Below, in pieces: positions 33,083 through 42,353 of a DNA stretch of 64,000 nucleotides. Position numbers and translations under genes: made by a program. The notes beneath the pieces are model-generated. The model searched no databases. It saw only the letters and a list, made by a program, of their open reading frames with translations, and was not told the origin of the DNA. This stretch comes from CAVQBJ01 sp963724405 (GTDB lineage Bacteria > Actinomycetota > Thermoleophilia > Solirubrobacterales > Solirubrobacteraceae), in the NCBI GenBank assembly GCA_963724405.1, contig CAVRUQ010000003.1, forward strand, positions 1,674,001-1,738,000, given 5' to 3'. Position 1 is the stretch's first letter, and each line of letters starts with the position of its first letter.

Positions 33083-34504
33083 TTGACGGCTCTCCGTCGA
33101 ACTCGTCTGGCCGCCGGTTGCGTGTTCCTCGCGTGCATGTTCACTTCGGCGTTCACGTCGGTGAGCGCCGCCAACGCTCCGTCGGGAGTCGGCTGCCAGC
33201 CGACCGATGGGAAGGTCTACGGACTGGGCGATCCAACCCAGCTGAACATCCAGCAATTGTGGTGGAACGAGTTCAACCAGGACATTTGCGGTAACACGAT
33301 CGAGTCGCCGGTCGACGCCGCGGGCGACGACATGGGCAACTACCAGCCGAGCACGGACGGGGGCATCCCCTCCGGCGGGCTTGACACGGCCCTGGAATGC
33401 CGCACGATCGACTACGCCGGCACCGACGCTCCGTATACGGAGGCCGAGTTGGCCCTGCTTGATGGTCCGGCCTGCCCGCCGCAGTACGGCCAGCTCACGA
33501 ACCAGATTGCGCCCATCATGTCCTTTCCGGTTGCCGGATACGCGGTAGCGATCGAGATCAACCTGACCGCGGCCGATTGCGGCGGCACCCTGCCGACGAT
33601 CGACCTGACGGGCCCACAGCTGAGCGCCATCATGGGCGGCAGCGTTCGAAACTGGGACGACCCGTCGCTCCAGGTGAACAACCCTGGCCTCGGGACGTGC
33701 AACGAGCCGATCACCCGCTTCGTCGACGGCTCGGGCTCCACCGACCTCGTGAAGCGGTATCTCATCGACGTCGATGACAGCCGCGCGGGCGCCTCGTGCC
33801 AACCGGGCGCGACGTGGCACTCCTACTACGGGACCGGCACCGGACAGGGCAGTTCGCAGCCGTCGTATCCGTTCATGGACCCGACCTGGCCGTCGGGGTC
33901 GAACTGCAGCGAGGTCTTGGACAACCAGAATGCGTATGGGTACGGTCAGGGGAACCAGTACCTCTCGGGCGTGCTCGCCTATACGCCGGGTGGCATCGGC
34001 TACGCGGACCTGTCAGAGGTTGATTCGCCTCAGGTCGACCCGTCGCCGTTCGCGGGACTCGTTCAGGCGCAGATGGCCGACGGCACCGGCACCGGCTACG
34101 CGCCGCCCCAGAGCGGGTCGGGCGCCGATTGCGATCTCAGCTCGCTGAGCGAGCCGGGCGGGGGGGCGGCGGTTGCCATGGTCGGCCTCGCGAGCACCGA
34201 CAACTGGGCCAGTGACAACAACGAGGCCAACGGTACGGGGAATCACGACGACGCGGCCGGCCTGGGACCGTCATACCCGATCTGCGGCATGTCGTTCGAT
34301 CTCGTGTACTCAGGGCTCAGTGGCGGACCGGCTGCACCGAGCGCCATCGGCGGCCTGACCGCCGACCAGCGCCGAACGCTGTACTCGTACATGTCGATGG
34401 TGCTGTCAACGCTCGGCCAGGCGACACTCGGGACCAACGCGTACGCGCCCCTGCCGACCACCTGGCAAGCCGCGATCGTCGGAGGCTTCCAACGAGGCTT
34501 CTGA
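33083..34504 (+). CDS. PstS-like exported binding protein, Cys-rich, no transporter nearby
   Basis: 473 aa. TTG start with AAGGGGG eight bases upstream; signal peptide to about VSAANA. PBP-type phosphate-binding features: DYAGTDAPYTEAEL, IMGGSVRNWDDPSL and VDGSGSTDLVKRYL. Longer than PstS (about 340-370 aa) and with several extra Cys residues suggesting disulfides. Base composition and codons look slightly less GC-rich than neighbouring genes, which may reflect transfer. No permease or ATPase gene is adjacent, so it may feed one of the two Pst systems, scavenge a phosphorylated ligand at the surface, or do something else. Confidence 0.75.
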   Translation: MTALRRTRLAAGCVFLACMFTSAFTSVSAANAPSGVGCQPTDGKVYGLGDPTQLNIQQLWWNEFNQDICGNTIESPVDAAGDDMGNYQPSTDGGIPSGGLDTALECRTIDYAGTDAPYTEAELALLDGPACPPQYGQLTNQIAPIMSFPVAGYAVAIEINLTAADCGGTLPTIDLTGPQLSAIMGGSVRNWDDPSLQVNNPGLGTCNEPITRFVDGSGSTDLVKRYLIDVDDSRAGASCQPGATWHSYYGTGTGQGSSQPSYPFMDPTWPSGSNCSEVLDNQNAYGYGQGNQYLSGVLAYTPGGIGYADLSEVDSPQVDPSPFAGLVQAQMADGTGTGYAPPQSGSGADCDLSSLSEPGGGAAVAMVGLASTDNWASDNNEANGTGNHDDAAGLGPSYPICGMSFDLVYSGLSGGPAAPSAIGGLTADQRRTLYSYMSMVLSTLGQATLGTNAYAPLPTTWQAAIVGGFQRGF

Positions 34505-34534
34505 GCGGGGCCGGATCGGGTCTGGCAATCGACG

Positions 34535-34556
34535 CGCCGCGGTGACGGCTGCGGCG
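34535..34556. terminator. Possible terminator between convergent genes
   Basis: CGCCGC and GCGGCG with a 10-nt loop, extended imperfectly by GACG and GTC. Lies between the PstS-like gene and the transglycosylase gene. Confidence 0.35.
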
Positions 34557-34598
34557 TCAGCGACCAACCGACGAAGCTGAATCGTGGCGGCCCGCCGG

Positions 34599-37064
34599 TC
34601 AGCGCCCGGCGCTCGGCGTGCGGGCCGCGCGGTCCATCGTGGCGGCGATGCTCGGGAACGGCTCCAGCCCCGGATTGCGGATCGCCGCGAGGCGCGCGGT
34701 GACCTGCGACCACTCGAGCGTCGTCAGCGGCGCGTCGAGCGCGGGCACGCGCGCGGCCGCCGCCTGGGCCGGCGACGGCGGCCTCGGCAGCCGCGCGCCG
34801 GCCACGGCGAAGGACACGCGCAGCTCGTGCGGCGTCCCGCGTCCGGGCGCGACGAGCGTGGCCGAGGAGGCGACGTCGAGGACGCTCTGGGGCACGAACT
34901 CGCCGTACAGCGCCCGCAGCCGCGCGAACACCAGCCCGGTGACCGAGTTGGCGCTCGGCCGGGCCGCGACCGGCGAGCCGTTGACGCTGGACACATCCAG
35001 GGACGCGCTGCGCGCGCGCGCCGCGACGCCGGTCACCGGCAGCACGCCGCAGCTCGAGCGGTCGACGCCGAGCGTGAAGCCGGACTGCGAGAGATACTCG
35101 AGCACCGCGAGCACGCGCCGGTCGATCCGATGGGCGGCGACGCGCGCCCGCTCGCAGGCCGGCAGGCCGACGTGGCGGTCGGCGAGCACCGCGTGCTCGA
35201 GCGCGCCGGTCGCGGCGAAGAAGATCGTCGTGCTGCCCCAGGTGAACAGATCGGTCGCCGCGCGCGCCCGCGCGAGAGCCGCCGCTCGGGCCCGCGGCGC
35301 CGCCGCCGCGGCGGCGATCGGCCCCGGCGCGGCGCCGGCGCGCGCGCCGCTCGGAGCGCTCGGAGCGAGGGTGCCGAGCACGCTCACAGCCGGTCCGGCC
35401 GCGGGCGCCGCGACGGGACCGGTCGTGCCCGCGGGCGCCGGGGGCGCAACCGTCGCGGCGCTCGGCGCGAGCGTCTGTGCGCGCATCGCCCAGCTGTCGA
35501 GGTAGGGCAGCGGGTCGACCGGCTGCTGATCGCCGCCCGGGCGCACCACGAACCGCAGCATGCCGATCGAGCTCGTGCCGCCGACCTCGCCGATGACGGC
35601 GCCGGCCCGAACCGTGGCTCCGACGCCGAGCGGGTGCCACTGCGGCGGGTGCTCGGGCCCGTACACGGCGCGCCGTGAGAGATGCCCGTACGTGAAGTGG
35701 TTGCCGTCGGCGTCGCGCAGGGTCAGGTACGCGCCGCCGAGCGCGGCCGAGACCCCTTCGTGGACGACGCGTCCGTCCCGAACGGCGAGCACCCGTGCCC
35801 CGGGCGTGGTGATGAGCGTGAGCGGCGCCGGCACGGGCACGCTCGCGGTCCGGTGCGGGCGCGCCGCGGTTGGGGCGGCGCCGGCCGGCGCGGGCGCCGG
35901 TACTGACACCGGCCGGGGCGCGGGCCCGTACTCGACCGAACGCACGTCGGTGTCGTGCACGGGGGTGACCCCGATGCTGAGCGTGGTCAGCGAGTCGATG
36001 AGCGACGCGGGATACGCCTGGATGAGGCGCGCGCGCAGGAGCACCGAGGCGACGTACGCGCTCGAGTGGTTGTACGCGAAGACCGCGGCGGTCAGGTTGG
36101 TGCGCGCTCCCGCGTCGCGCAGCAGGCGGGCGGCCGCGAAGATCGCGTCGGCCGGGTTGTACGGATCGGCGGCGCCGCTCGCCGTCGCGTCGACCCCGTA
36201 GAGCATCCACGTCGTCGGCAGGAACTGCATCCACCCGAGCGCGCCAGCCGATGACACGTTCAGGTCGTGCCCGTAGTCGGTCTCGATCTCGTTGATCGCC
36301 GCGAGCACCTGCCACGGCACGCCGTACTCGTCGCCGGCGGCCTGGTAGATCGGGAGCAGGAACAGCGGAATGCGGAAGTAGCCGAGGACGGCGTCGGCGA
36401 CCGAGGCGAACGGGTCGGTGAACACGAGCACGCCGGTGAACGGCGCCGGTGGAAGCGCGGCCGCCACCGCGCTGGCGGCAACGCCGCTGGCGGCGGCCCC
36501 GATCGCGCCGCCGAGCGTCGCGGCCGGCGCCTGCGTACCGCCACTCTCGATCGCCGATCCGGGCGCCGAGGCGCCGCCGGCCAGGATCGGGCCGGAGGAG
36601 AACAGCGACCCGTCGTCGGGTCGCGTCGCCGCCGAGCCGCTCGCCGTCGGACCGGTGGCCCCGCTCGTCGCGCCGGGCCCCGGCGACACCGGGGACACCG
36701 GCGACGGCGCCGCCGGTGTCGCCGGCGACGCGCCCGCGGTCGCGATCGTCGTCGATTCGGTCGAGCTCGTCGCGGGGGCCGGCGGCCCGACGGGAGCGCC
36801 ACTCGTCGTGGACGTGCTCGACGAGGTCGAGGTGGTGGTGCTCGCAGAGGTCGTGGTCGTCGTCAACGAGCTCGAGCTCGCCGCGCTCGGCGCCGCGGGC
36901 GGCGAGACCTGTCCGGAGGCCTGCTGGGAGGCGACCGCCTGGGCGGCGTATGCGCGGGCGGGGTCCGTGCCCGCGCCGGCGGGCGGCGCGCACGCACCCG
37001 CGAGCCCGGCGCCGCCGAGTATGGCGAACAAGGCCGCACGGGATCGTCTCGCTGGGACCAGCAC
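34599..37064 (-). CDS. Lytic transglycosylase fused to LytM-like domain
   Basis: About 821 aa from GTG 37064 (frame open to 37205). Lipoprotein-like N-terminus (GGAGLAGAC), a long Ser/Thr/Pro/Ala linker, then a transglycosylase domain: PWQVLAAINEIETDYGHD with the catalytic Glu, SSAGALGWMQFLPTTW, YNPADAIFAAARLL. A second domain (VRDGRVVHEGVSAALGGAYL, HFTYGHLSRRAV) resembles M23/LytM, but the first zinc His motif is not visible, so peptidase activity is doubtful; it may only bind peptidoglycan. A further Ala/Pro linker and an unassigned C-terminal domain follow. Acts in the cell wall. Divergent from the FG-GAP protein. Confidence 0.75.
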   Translation of the reverse strand: MLVPARRSRAALFAILGGAGLAGACAPPAGAGTDPARAYAAQAVASQQASGQVSPPAAPSAASSSSLTTTTTSASTTTSTSSSTSTTSGAPVGPPAPATSSTESTTIATAGASPATPAAPSPVSPVSPGPGATSGATGPTASGSAATRPDDGSLFSSGPILAGGASAPGSAIESGGTQAPAATLGGAIGAAASGVAASAVAAALPPAPFTGVLVFTDPFASVADAVLGYFRIPLFLLPIYQAAGDEYGVPWQVLAAINEIETDYGHDLNVSSAGALGWMQFLPTTWMLYGVDATASGAADPYNPADAIFAAARLLRDAGARTNLTAAVFAYNHSSAYVASVLLRARLIQAYPASLIDSLTTLSIGVTPVHDTDVRSVEYGPAPRPVSVPAPAPAGAAPTAARPHRTASVPVPAPLTLITTPGARVLAVRDGRVVHEGVSAALGGAYLTLRDADGNHFTYGHLSRRAVYGPEHPPQWHPLGVGATVRAGAVIGEVGGTSSIGMLRFVVRPGGDQQPVDPLPYLDSWAMRAQTLAPSAATVAPPAPAGTTGPVAAPAAGPAVSVLGTLAPSAPSGARAGAAPGPIAAAAAAPRARAAALARARAATDLFTWGSTTIFFAATGALEHAVLADRHVGLPACERARVAAHRIDRRVLAVLEYLSQSGFTLGVDRSSCGVLPVTGVAARARSASLDVSSVNGSPVAARPSANSVTGLVFARLRALYGEFVPQSVLDVASSATLVAPGRGTPHELRVSFAVAGARLPRPPSPAQAAAARVPALDAPLTTLEWSQVTARLAAIRNPGLEPFPSIAATMDRAARTPSAGR

Positions 37065-37223
37065 AGAGCACCAATCGGCGCCGGGCCGGGCTTGTCCTGC
37101 CCGCTGCAGAGAAACGTGCAGCGCGCGCGGGCCGATTCCGCCCCCCGCGGGCCTATTACTGGTTTGTCGATCAGATTTGTGTACTATCACGGCCCCGGCA
37201 CACACGATCGATCGAGGAGCAAG

Positions 37224-39425
37224 ATGCTTCGTCTCGCATTCACGCGGACCCCGCAGCTGTCCGCGCCTTCCGCGTCAGCCGCACGCCCCGGCGTCCCACG
37301 CACCGTGCTCGCCTGCGCCTGCCTCCTCGCCCTGCTCACGCTGCCGGCGACCGCCGCGCGCGCCGCGAGCACGTCGGCCTTCACGCCGGCTGCCGGGTCG
37401 CCGCTGACGACCGGCACCGACCCCTCGTCGCTGGCGCTCGCCGACATCAACCGCGACGGCAAGCCGGACCTGATCGTCGCCAACTCCGGCTCGGACAGCG
37501 TGGGGTCGGTGTTCCTCGGCAAGGGCAACGGGACGTTCACGGCCACCGCCGGCCTGCAGCTGACCGCCGGCAGCGGCCCGTTCGCGGTCGCCGTGGCCGA
37601 CCTCAACGGCGACGGCCTGCCCGACCTGATCGTGACCGACGGCGGCGCCGGCATGGTCTCCGTGTTCAACGGCAACGGCAACGGCACGTTCGCGTCGCAG
37701 GTCGAGTACGCCACCGGCAACGACCCGGCGGGCGTGGCGGTCGGCAACCTCGGCAACGGCCACCCGGACCTCGTCATCGCGAACGAGGGCGACAGCACCG
37801 TGACCGTGCTGCTGAACGACGGCAACGGGAACTTCACCCCGGCCCCCGGCAGCCCGTTCCCCACGGGCGCGGGCGCGGCGCCCAAGGGGGTCGCGCTCGG
37901 CGACTTCAGCGGCAACGGCAGGCTCGACATCGCGACGGCCGACTCGGGCACTGATTCCGTGTCGGTGCTGCCGGGCAACGGCGACGGCACCTTCGGGGCC
38001 CCGCAATCGGTTTCCCTGCCGGTCGGTAGCCAGCCGTCGGCGCTCGCCGTCGGCGACCTCAACGGTGACGGCAAGCCCGACCTCGCCGTCGCCGACGCCG
38101 GCACGAGCCAGGTGTCGGTGCTGCTCGGCACGGGCAACCACGCGTTCGCCCCATCCGTGCAGTACGCGACGGGAACGACCCCCGACGCGATCGCGATCGC
38201 GGACCTCAACGACGACGGCAAGCCCGACCTCGTGACCGCGAACAGCGGCGCGAACGCGAACTCGGCGTCGATCCTGCTCGGCAAGGGCAACGGGACGTTC
38301 GCGGCCAAGCAGGATCTGACCGCCGGCATCGGCACCGACCCGTCGTCGGTCGCCGTGGCCGACGTCAACGGCGACGGCAAGCCCGACCTCGCGGTCGCCA
38401 ACAACGGGGACGGCACCGCCTCGGTGCTGCTGAACGCCTCGACGCCGACGGCCGACCTCACGGGGACGATCTCCCCATTCGGTCTGCAGCTGTTCGGTAC
38501 GAAGAGCGCGGCGCAGAAGGTCACGCTGACGAACAACGGCTCGGCGGCGCTGACCATCAACTCGGTCACCGCCACCGGGAGCTTCACCGCCTCCGGCTGC
38601 AGCGGCTCGCTCGCCCCCGGCGCGAAGTGCTCGCTGAGCGTCGTGTTCGCGCCGAAGGGCTACGGACCGCTCAGCGGCACGGTGACCGTCGCGACCAACG
38701 CGCCCACGAACCCGAAGGCGATCTCGCTGTCCGGCTTCGGGGTCCCGCCGGCCGCGACCGTGACGACGGCCCCGGTCAGCGACAACGCCGAGGACTACGC
38801 GACCCTCAACGGATCGGTCCTCTCGCAGGGACCCGGCACGTTCGAGTTCCAGTACGGACCGACGACCGCGTACGGCACGCAGACCCCGGCCCTGGCCGAC
38901 GCCTCCAGCAGCAGCCTGCAGCCGTTCGCGGCCACGATCCCGGTCAATCCGGGCGCGGTCTATCACTACCGGATCGTGGCCAGCAACCTGGTCGGCACCG
39001 TCAACGGCGCCGACCAGGTCTTCACCACGCCGCCGGACGCACCCGAGGTCGGCTCGGCGGTGGGCCGGACGCCCCTGGCGGGCGTGCTCAAGGCGGGCAT
39101 CCCGCTGCTGCTGCGGCTGACCTCCGACGGCACGATCACCGTCCAGGTGTTCATCCCGGTGTCGGTCGCCGTGGCCGATCGCGTGATCTCGCACCGGCTC
39201 CCCGGCCTCAAGCGGGTGTGGATCGGCAGCGCGCGGATCGAGGTGCGCGCCAACACGGCGGAGGAGGTTCGCCTGAGCGTGGCCCGGCGGGCGGCCAGGC
39301 TGCTGGGCCGCCGAAGCCAGCTGACGCTGACGGTCGACGCGCGCGCAACGGCGTACGGGGTCGGCGGCGACCTCACCGAGACGACGGTCGCCTTGAAGCG
39401 CAAGCCCAAGATCTCACGATCATGA
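37224..39425 (+). CDS. Secreted FG-GAP/VCBS-repeat protein
   Basis: 733 aa. ATG with GAGGAG five bases upstream; signal peptide to about ARAA. Roughly seven FG-GAP/VCBS propeller repeats (residues about 55-405) built on ADLNGDGKPDLxVAN, whose DxNxDGxxD loops bind calcium, with interleaved GNGNGTF segments. Then an ASH-like immunoglobulin domain (KVTLTNNGSAALTINSV; GCSGSLAPGAKCSLSVVFAP) and a fibronectin-III-like domain (TFEFQYGPTTAYG). No cell-wall anchor motif. Function probably adhesion or ligand binding; no enzymatic motif. It lies 68 bp before the second pst operon. Confidence 0.85.
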   Translation: MLRLAFTRTPQLSAPSASAARPGVPRTVLACACLLALLTLPATAARAASTSAFTPAAGSPLTTGTDPSSLALADINRDGKPDLIVANSGSDSVGSVFLGKGNGTFTATAGLQLTAGSGPFAVAVADLNGDGLPDLIVTDGGAGMVSVFNGNGNGTFASQVEYATGNDPAGVAVGNLGNGHPDLVIANEGDSTVTVLLNDGNGNFTPAPGSPFPTGAGAAPKGVALGDFSGNGRLDIATADSGTDSVSVLPGNGDGTFGAPQSVSLPVGSQPSALAVGDLNGDGKPDLAVADAGTSQVSVLLGTGNHAFAPSVQYATGTTPDAIAIADLNDDGKPDLVTANSGANANSASILLGKGNGTFAAKQDLTAGIGTDPSSVAVADVNGDGKPDLAVANNGDGTASVLLNASTPTADLTGTISPFGLQLFGTKSAAQKVTLTNNGSAALTINSVTATGSFTASGCSGSLAPGAKCSLSVVFAPKGYGPLSGTVTVATNAPTNPKAISLSGFGVPPAATVTTAPVSDNAEDYATLNGSVLSQGPGTFEFQYGPTTAYGTQTPALADASSSSLQPFAATIPVNPGAVYHYRIVASNLVGTVNGADQVFTTPPDAPEVGSAVGRTPLAGVLKAGIPLLLRLTSDGTITVQVFIPVSVAVADRVISHRLPGLKRVWIGSARIEVRANTAEEVRLSVARRAARLLGRRSQLTLTVDARATAYGVGGDLTETTVALKRKPKISRS

Positions 39426-39449
39426 CAAGTGCTCTTGTAATTCTGATCG

Positions 39450-39465
39450 ATATTGTGGTCAATAT
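39450..39465. promoter_or_regulatory. AT-rich palindrome before pstS copy 2
   Basis: ATATTG and CAATAT arms around TGGT, 28 bp before the pstS start and far more AT-rich than the surroundings. Candidate operator or promoter core (TATGCT follows at 39463-39468). No clean 11-nt PHO repeat was found here. Confidence 0.45.
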
Positions 39466-39493
39466 GCTGTACACACGAAAGGAACGAGCTGAG

Positions 39494-40366
39494 ATGACGT
39501 GCAAGAGGACCAAGCGGACGGCGTTGGGCGCAGCGCTCGCGCTGCTGCTGGTCGCGCCGGCGTCCGCGGGTGCGACGACGCTCATCGGATCGGGGTCCAC
39601 GGCCGCCCAGCCGTACTTGGAGGCCCTCTTCCAGGGGTACAAGAAGGTCAATCCGAGCATCTCGTTCCTCTACACGGGTGACGGCGGCAACTCGGGCGTC
39701 AAGGACGTGCAGAGCGGCAAGAGCCAGTTCGCCGGGCAGTCGCGTGCGCAGTTGCCGACCGACACCGGCACGACCTACCTGCAGCTGTTCGCCGACGGCC
39801 TGTGCATCGACGTCAACCCGGCGAACAGCCTCTCGAACATCTCCTCGACGACGCTGGCGAACATCTTCGAGGGCACGGCGACGAACTGGGGCCAGATCCC
39901 CGGCTCGGGCCTGAGCACCACGATCGACGCGTACGGTCGCGACTCGACCGCGGGGACGTTCACGTTCTTCACGAGCGCGATCCTGGGCGGCGCCACGCAG
40001 GGAACGAACGTGACCACCGAGTCCTCCGACGGTCTCGTCGCCAACGCGGTCAAGCAGGACAACAACGGCATCGGGTACGCCGGACTGGCCTACCAGGGCG
40101 CCGGCCTGAAGTCGGTGAGCGTGAACGGCCTCGCCTGCGATCAGGCCAACATCAAGGCGCAGACGTACCCGCTGTCGCGCCACATCTGGCTCGTCGTCCC
40201 GTACACGAACCCCGATCCCGACGTGCTGGCGTTCGCCAGCTGGGTCCAGACCAGCGCCGCGGCCGGCCAGATCATCAGCCAGGTCGGCGGCGTGCCGGTG
40301 ACGAACAAGTCGGCGGCCAAGCCGAAGCCGAAGCCCAAGCCGAAGGCCAAGAGGAAGAAGAAGTAG
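39494..40366 (+). CDS. pstS: Phosphate-binding protein PstS (copy 2) with Lys-rich tail
   Basis: 290 aa, signal peptide to about PASAGA. LIGSGSTAAQPY, YTGDGGNSGVKDVQSGKSQFAGQ and YGRDSTAGTFTFF are the phosphate-site loops. It is a different subtype from copy 1 (loops and length differ). The last 16 residues are AKPKPKPKPKAKRKKK, unusual for a binding protein and perhaps a tether to anionic wall polymers or lipids. First gene of an eight-gene coupled run; 11 bp before pstC. Confidence 0.92.
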   Translation: MTCKRTKRTALGAALALLLVAPASAGATTLIGSGSTAAQPYLEALFQGYKKVNPSISFLYTGDGGNSGVKDVQSGKSQFAGQSRAQLPTDTGTTYLQLFADGLCIDVNPANSLSNISSTTLANIFEGTATNWGQIPGSGLSTTIDAYGRDSTAGTFTFFTSAILGGATQGTNVTTESSDGLVANAVKQDNNGIGYAGLAYQGAGLKSVSVNGLACDQANIKAQTYPLSRHIWLVVPYTNPDPDVLAFASWVQTSAAAGQIISQVGGVPVTNKSAAKPKPKPKPKAKRKKK

Positions 40367-40377
40367 TCGGAGAGCCG

Positions 40378-41379
40378 ATGCCGCAGGACACGTTCCCTCT
40401 CAGCGACGACCAAACCCCCCGGTGGTCCGACAAGCGCGCCGAGCTGACGCTCGGCGCGCTTGTGTGCTGTCTGCTGGCGATCCTCGCGGCGATGTTCGCG
40501 TTCGTCTTCGTGGAGGGTTGGCCGTCGTTCGCTCACAACGGCCTGGCCTGGTTCGGCAGCGGCGGCAACGTCGACAACCAGATCCGGTTGATGTTCGACT
40601 CCGGCCAGACCGGCACCGCGTACGTGTGGACGTTCCACGCCTGGCCGCTGATCTGGAGCACGGCGCTGATCGTCGGCGGCGCCATCGTCATCAGCGTCGT
40701 GTGCTCGCTGTTCGTGGCCGTGTTCGTCGTCGAGTTCGCGCCGGAGCCGATGCGGCGCGTGCTGTCCCCCGTGCTGCGACTGCTGGCGAGCGTCCCCTCG
40801 GTCATCTACGGACTGCTCGGTGTGCTGATCGTCGTGCCCTACGTCGACAACCACCTCATCACGCAGTCCGAGAAGGCCTCCGTCGCCTACGTCATCTCCC
40901 TGAGCGGCGCGAGCCTGCTCGCCGCCGTCGCGATCCTGACCGTGATGATCGCGCCGCTGATGACGTCGATCTTCGCCGACGGCCTGCGGTCCGTGCCCCG
41001 GGGCTGGCTGGAGGGCTCGCTCGCCCTCGGCATCAACCGCTGGCGCACGTTCTGGAAGGTCGGCGTGCGCGCCGCCCGCCCGGCGATCGTGGCCGGCACG
41101 GTCCTGTCCACCGCACGCGCCCTGGGCGAGGCGATCATGCTCGCGATGGTCTCGGGCTCGGTCGCCTTCGCGCCGAACCCGTTCGACGGCGGGATCTTCC
41201 TGTTCGAGCCGTCGCGGCCGCTCGCCCCGACGATCATCCGCAACGTCGAGGGCCTCAGCTCCCCGCCGCTCAAGCACACGCTGTTCGCGATCGCCGCGGT
41301 GCTGCTCGTCTCGGGGATGCTGCTCTCGTTCGCCGGCTGGGCGGCGAAGCAACCGCTGAAGCGGTACGGGATCGTGTGA
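40378..41379 (+). CDS. pstC: Phosphate ABC transporter permease PstC (copy 2)
   Basis: 333 aa, six or more membrane helices; LLASVPSVIYGLLGVLIVVP and ALGINRWRTFWKVGVRAARPA are the PstC helix and coupling loop. The ATG at 40378 follows GGAGAG. A perfect 13-bp inverted repeat lies inside codons 19-28. The stop overlaps the pstA start (TGATG). The outer loop after the first helix is longer than in copy 1. Confidence 0.94.
   Translation: MPQDTFPLSDDQTPRWSDKRAELTLGALVCCLLAILAAMFAFVFVEGWPSFAHNGLAWFGSGGNVDNQIRLMFDSGQTGTAYVWTFHAWPLIWSTALIVGGAIVISVVCSLFVAVFVVEFAPEPMRRVLSPVLRLLASVPSVIYGLLGVLIVVPYVDNHLITQSEKASVAYVISLSGASLLAAVAILTVMIAPLMTSIFADGLRSVPRGWLEGSLALGINRWRTFWKVGVRAARPAIVAGTVLSTARALGEAIMLAMVSGSVAFAPNPFDGGIFLFEPSRPLAPTIIRNVEGLSSPPLKHTLFAIAAVLLVSGMLLSFAGWAAKQPLKRYGIV
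40432..40461 (+). promoter_or_regulatory. Perfect inverted repeat inside the start of pstC copy 2
   Basis: AAGCGCGCCGAGC, loop TGAC, then GCTCGGCGCGCTT: 13-bp perfect arms, 52 nt into pstC. It could protect the upstream pstS message or act as an attenuator, giving more PstS than permease; equally it may be chance within KRAELTLGAL. Confidence 0.5.
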
Positions 41380-42353
41380 TGTCGGCGCACGCCTCGACGC
41401 CGCCGGCGGCGCTGCCGACCCGCAAGGGCGCGTCGGAGTCGAGCGCCACGTGGCGGCTGTCCGACCGCGTCGGCCTGGCGATCTGCTGGACCCTCGGGAT
41501 CGCCGTCTGCGCGATCACGGTGGCGATCGTGCTGTTCCTGCTCGTGCAGGGGATCCGCTACCTGCGACCGTCGCTGCTGGTGACCAGTCCGAGCGTCGGG
41601 GTCAGCGAGTCCCAGAGCGGCGGTTTCCTCGACCCCCTGATCGGAACCGTCGTCGTGGCCGTGCTCGGCATGGCGATCGCCCTGCCGATCGGCGTGGCGA
41701 CCGCCGTGTGGCTCACCGAGTACGGCCGTCCGTTCCCGCTCGCGCGTGCCGTGGAGGCGACCATCGACATGATCGCGGGCGTGCCGACGATCGTGCTCGC
41801 CCTGTTCGGCCTGCTCATCTTCTCCAGCCCGATCCTGGGCTTCCTGAGCCGCACCTCCGGTCACGTCGTGTACGGGCGCTCGTTCTTCGCCGCGGGGGCG
41901 ATGCTCTCGCTCGTCGCGCTGCCGCTGATCGTGGGCAGCACGCGCGCGGGCCTCGAGGCGATCCCGAGCCGGGTGCGCGAGGCGTCGCTCGCCGTCGGGA
42001 AGACGCGGATCGCCACGGTCCGGCGCATCCTGCTCCCGACCGCTCGCCCATCGGTCGTGACGGGGGCGATGCTCGGCCTGGGGCGGATCATCGGCGACAC
42101 GGCGATCATCGTGACGCTGCTCGGAGCCACGCTGACCCTCGATTCGGCCAGCGGGACGCCGCTGCTCGGCCTCCTGAGGGGCACGGGCAGCACGCTGACG
42201 AGCTTCGTCTACCAGAACGCGCCGACCGGGGACTTCAACCAGCCCCACAAGGCCTACGCGGCCGCGTTCGTGCTCCTGCTGATGGTGCTCGGGCTCAACG
42301 CCTGCGTCGAGATCGTGTCCCGGCGAGGAACGGCGGCGGGATGGAATTCCTGA
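41379..42353 (+). CDS. pstA: Phosphate ABC transporter permease PstA (copy 2)
   Basis: 324 aa. Membrane permease with AVEATIDMIAGVPTIVLALFG and EASLAVGKTRIATVRRILLPTARP (coupling loop), then GRIIGDTAIIVTLLGA. Starts on the last base of pstC (TGATG). Its 3' end overlaps pstB by 13 bp. About 35 hydrophilic residues precede the first helix. Confidence 0.94.
   Translation: MSAHASTPPAALPTRKGASESSATWRLSDRVGLAICWTLGIAVCAITVAIVLFLLVQGIRYLRPSLLVTSPSVGVSESQSGGFLDPLIGTVVVAVLGMAIALPIGVATAVWLTEYGRPFPLARAVEATIDMIAGVPTIVLALFGLLIFSSPILGFLSRTSGHVVYGRSFFAAGAMLSLVALPLIVGSTRAGLEAIPSRVREASLAVGKTRIATVRRILLPTARPSVVTGAMLGLGRIIGDTAIIVTLLGATLTLDSASGTPLLGLLRGTGSTLTSFVYQNAPTGDFNQPHKAYAAAFVLLLMVLGLNACVEIVSRRGTAAGWNS

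Noticed and set aside
34243..37074. 943-codon open frame opposite to the PstS-like gene end and offset inside the transglycosylase gene
   Set aside because: Out of phase with the real transglycosylase frame; composition typical of GC-driven shadow frames.
39425..39493. PHO box before pstS copy 2
   Set aside because: No run of 11-nt TCAC-type units in register on either strand; only an ATATTG palindrome and weak partial matches.
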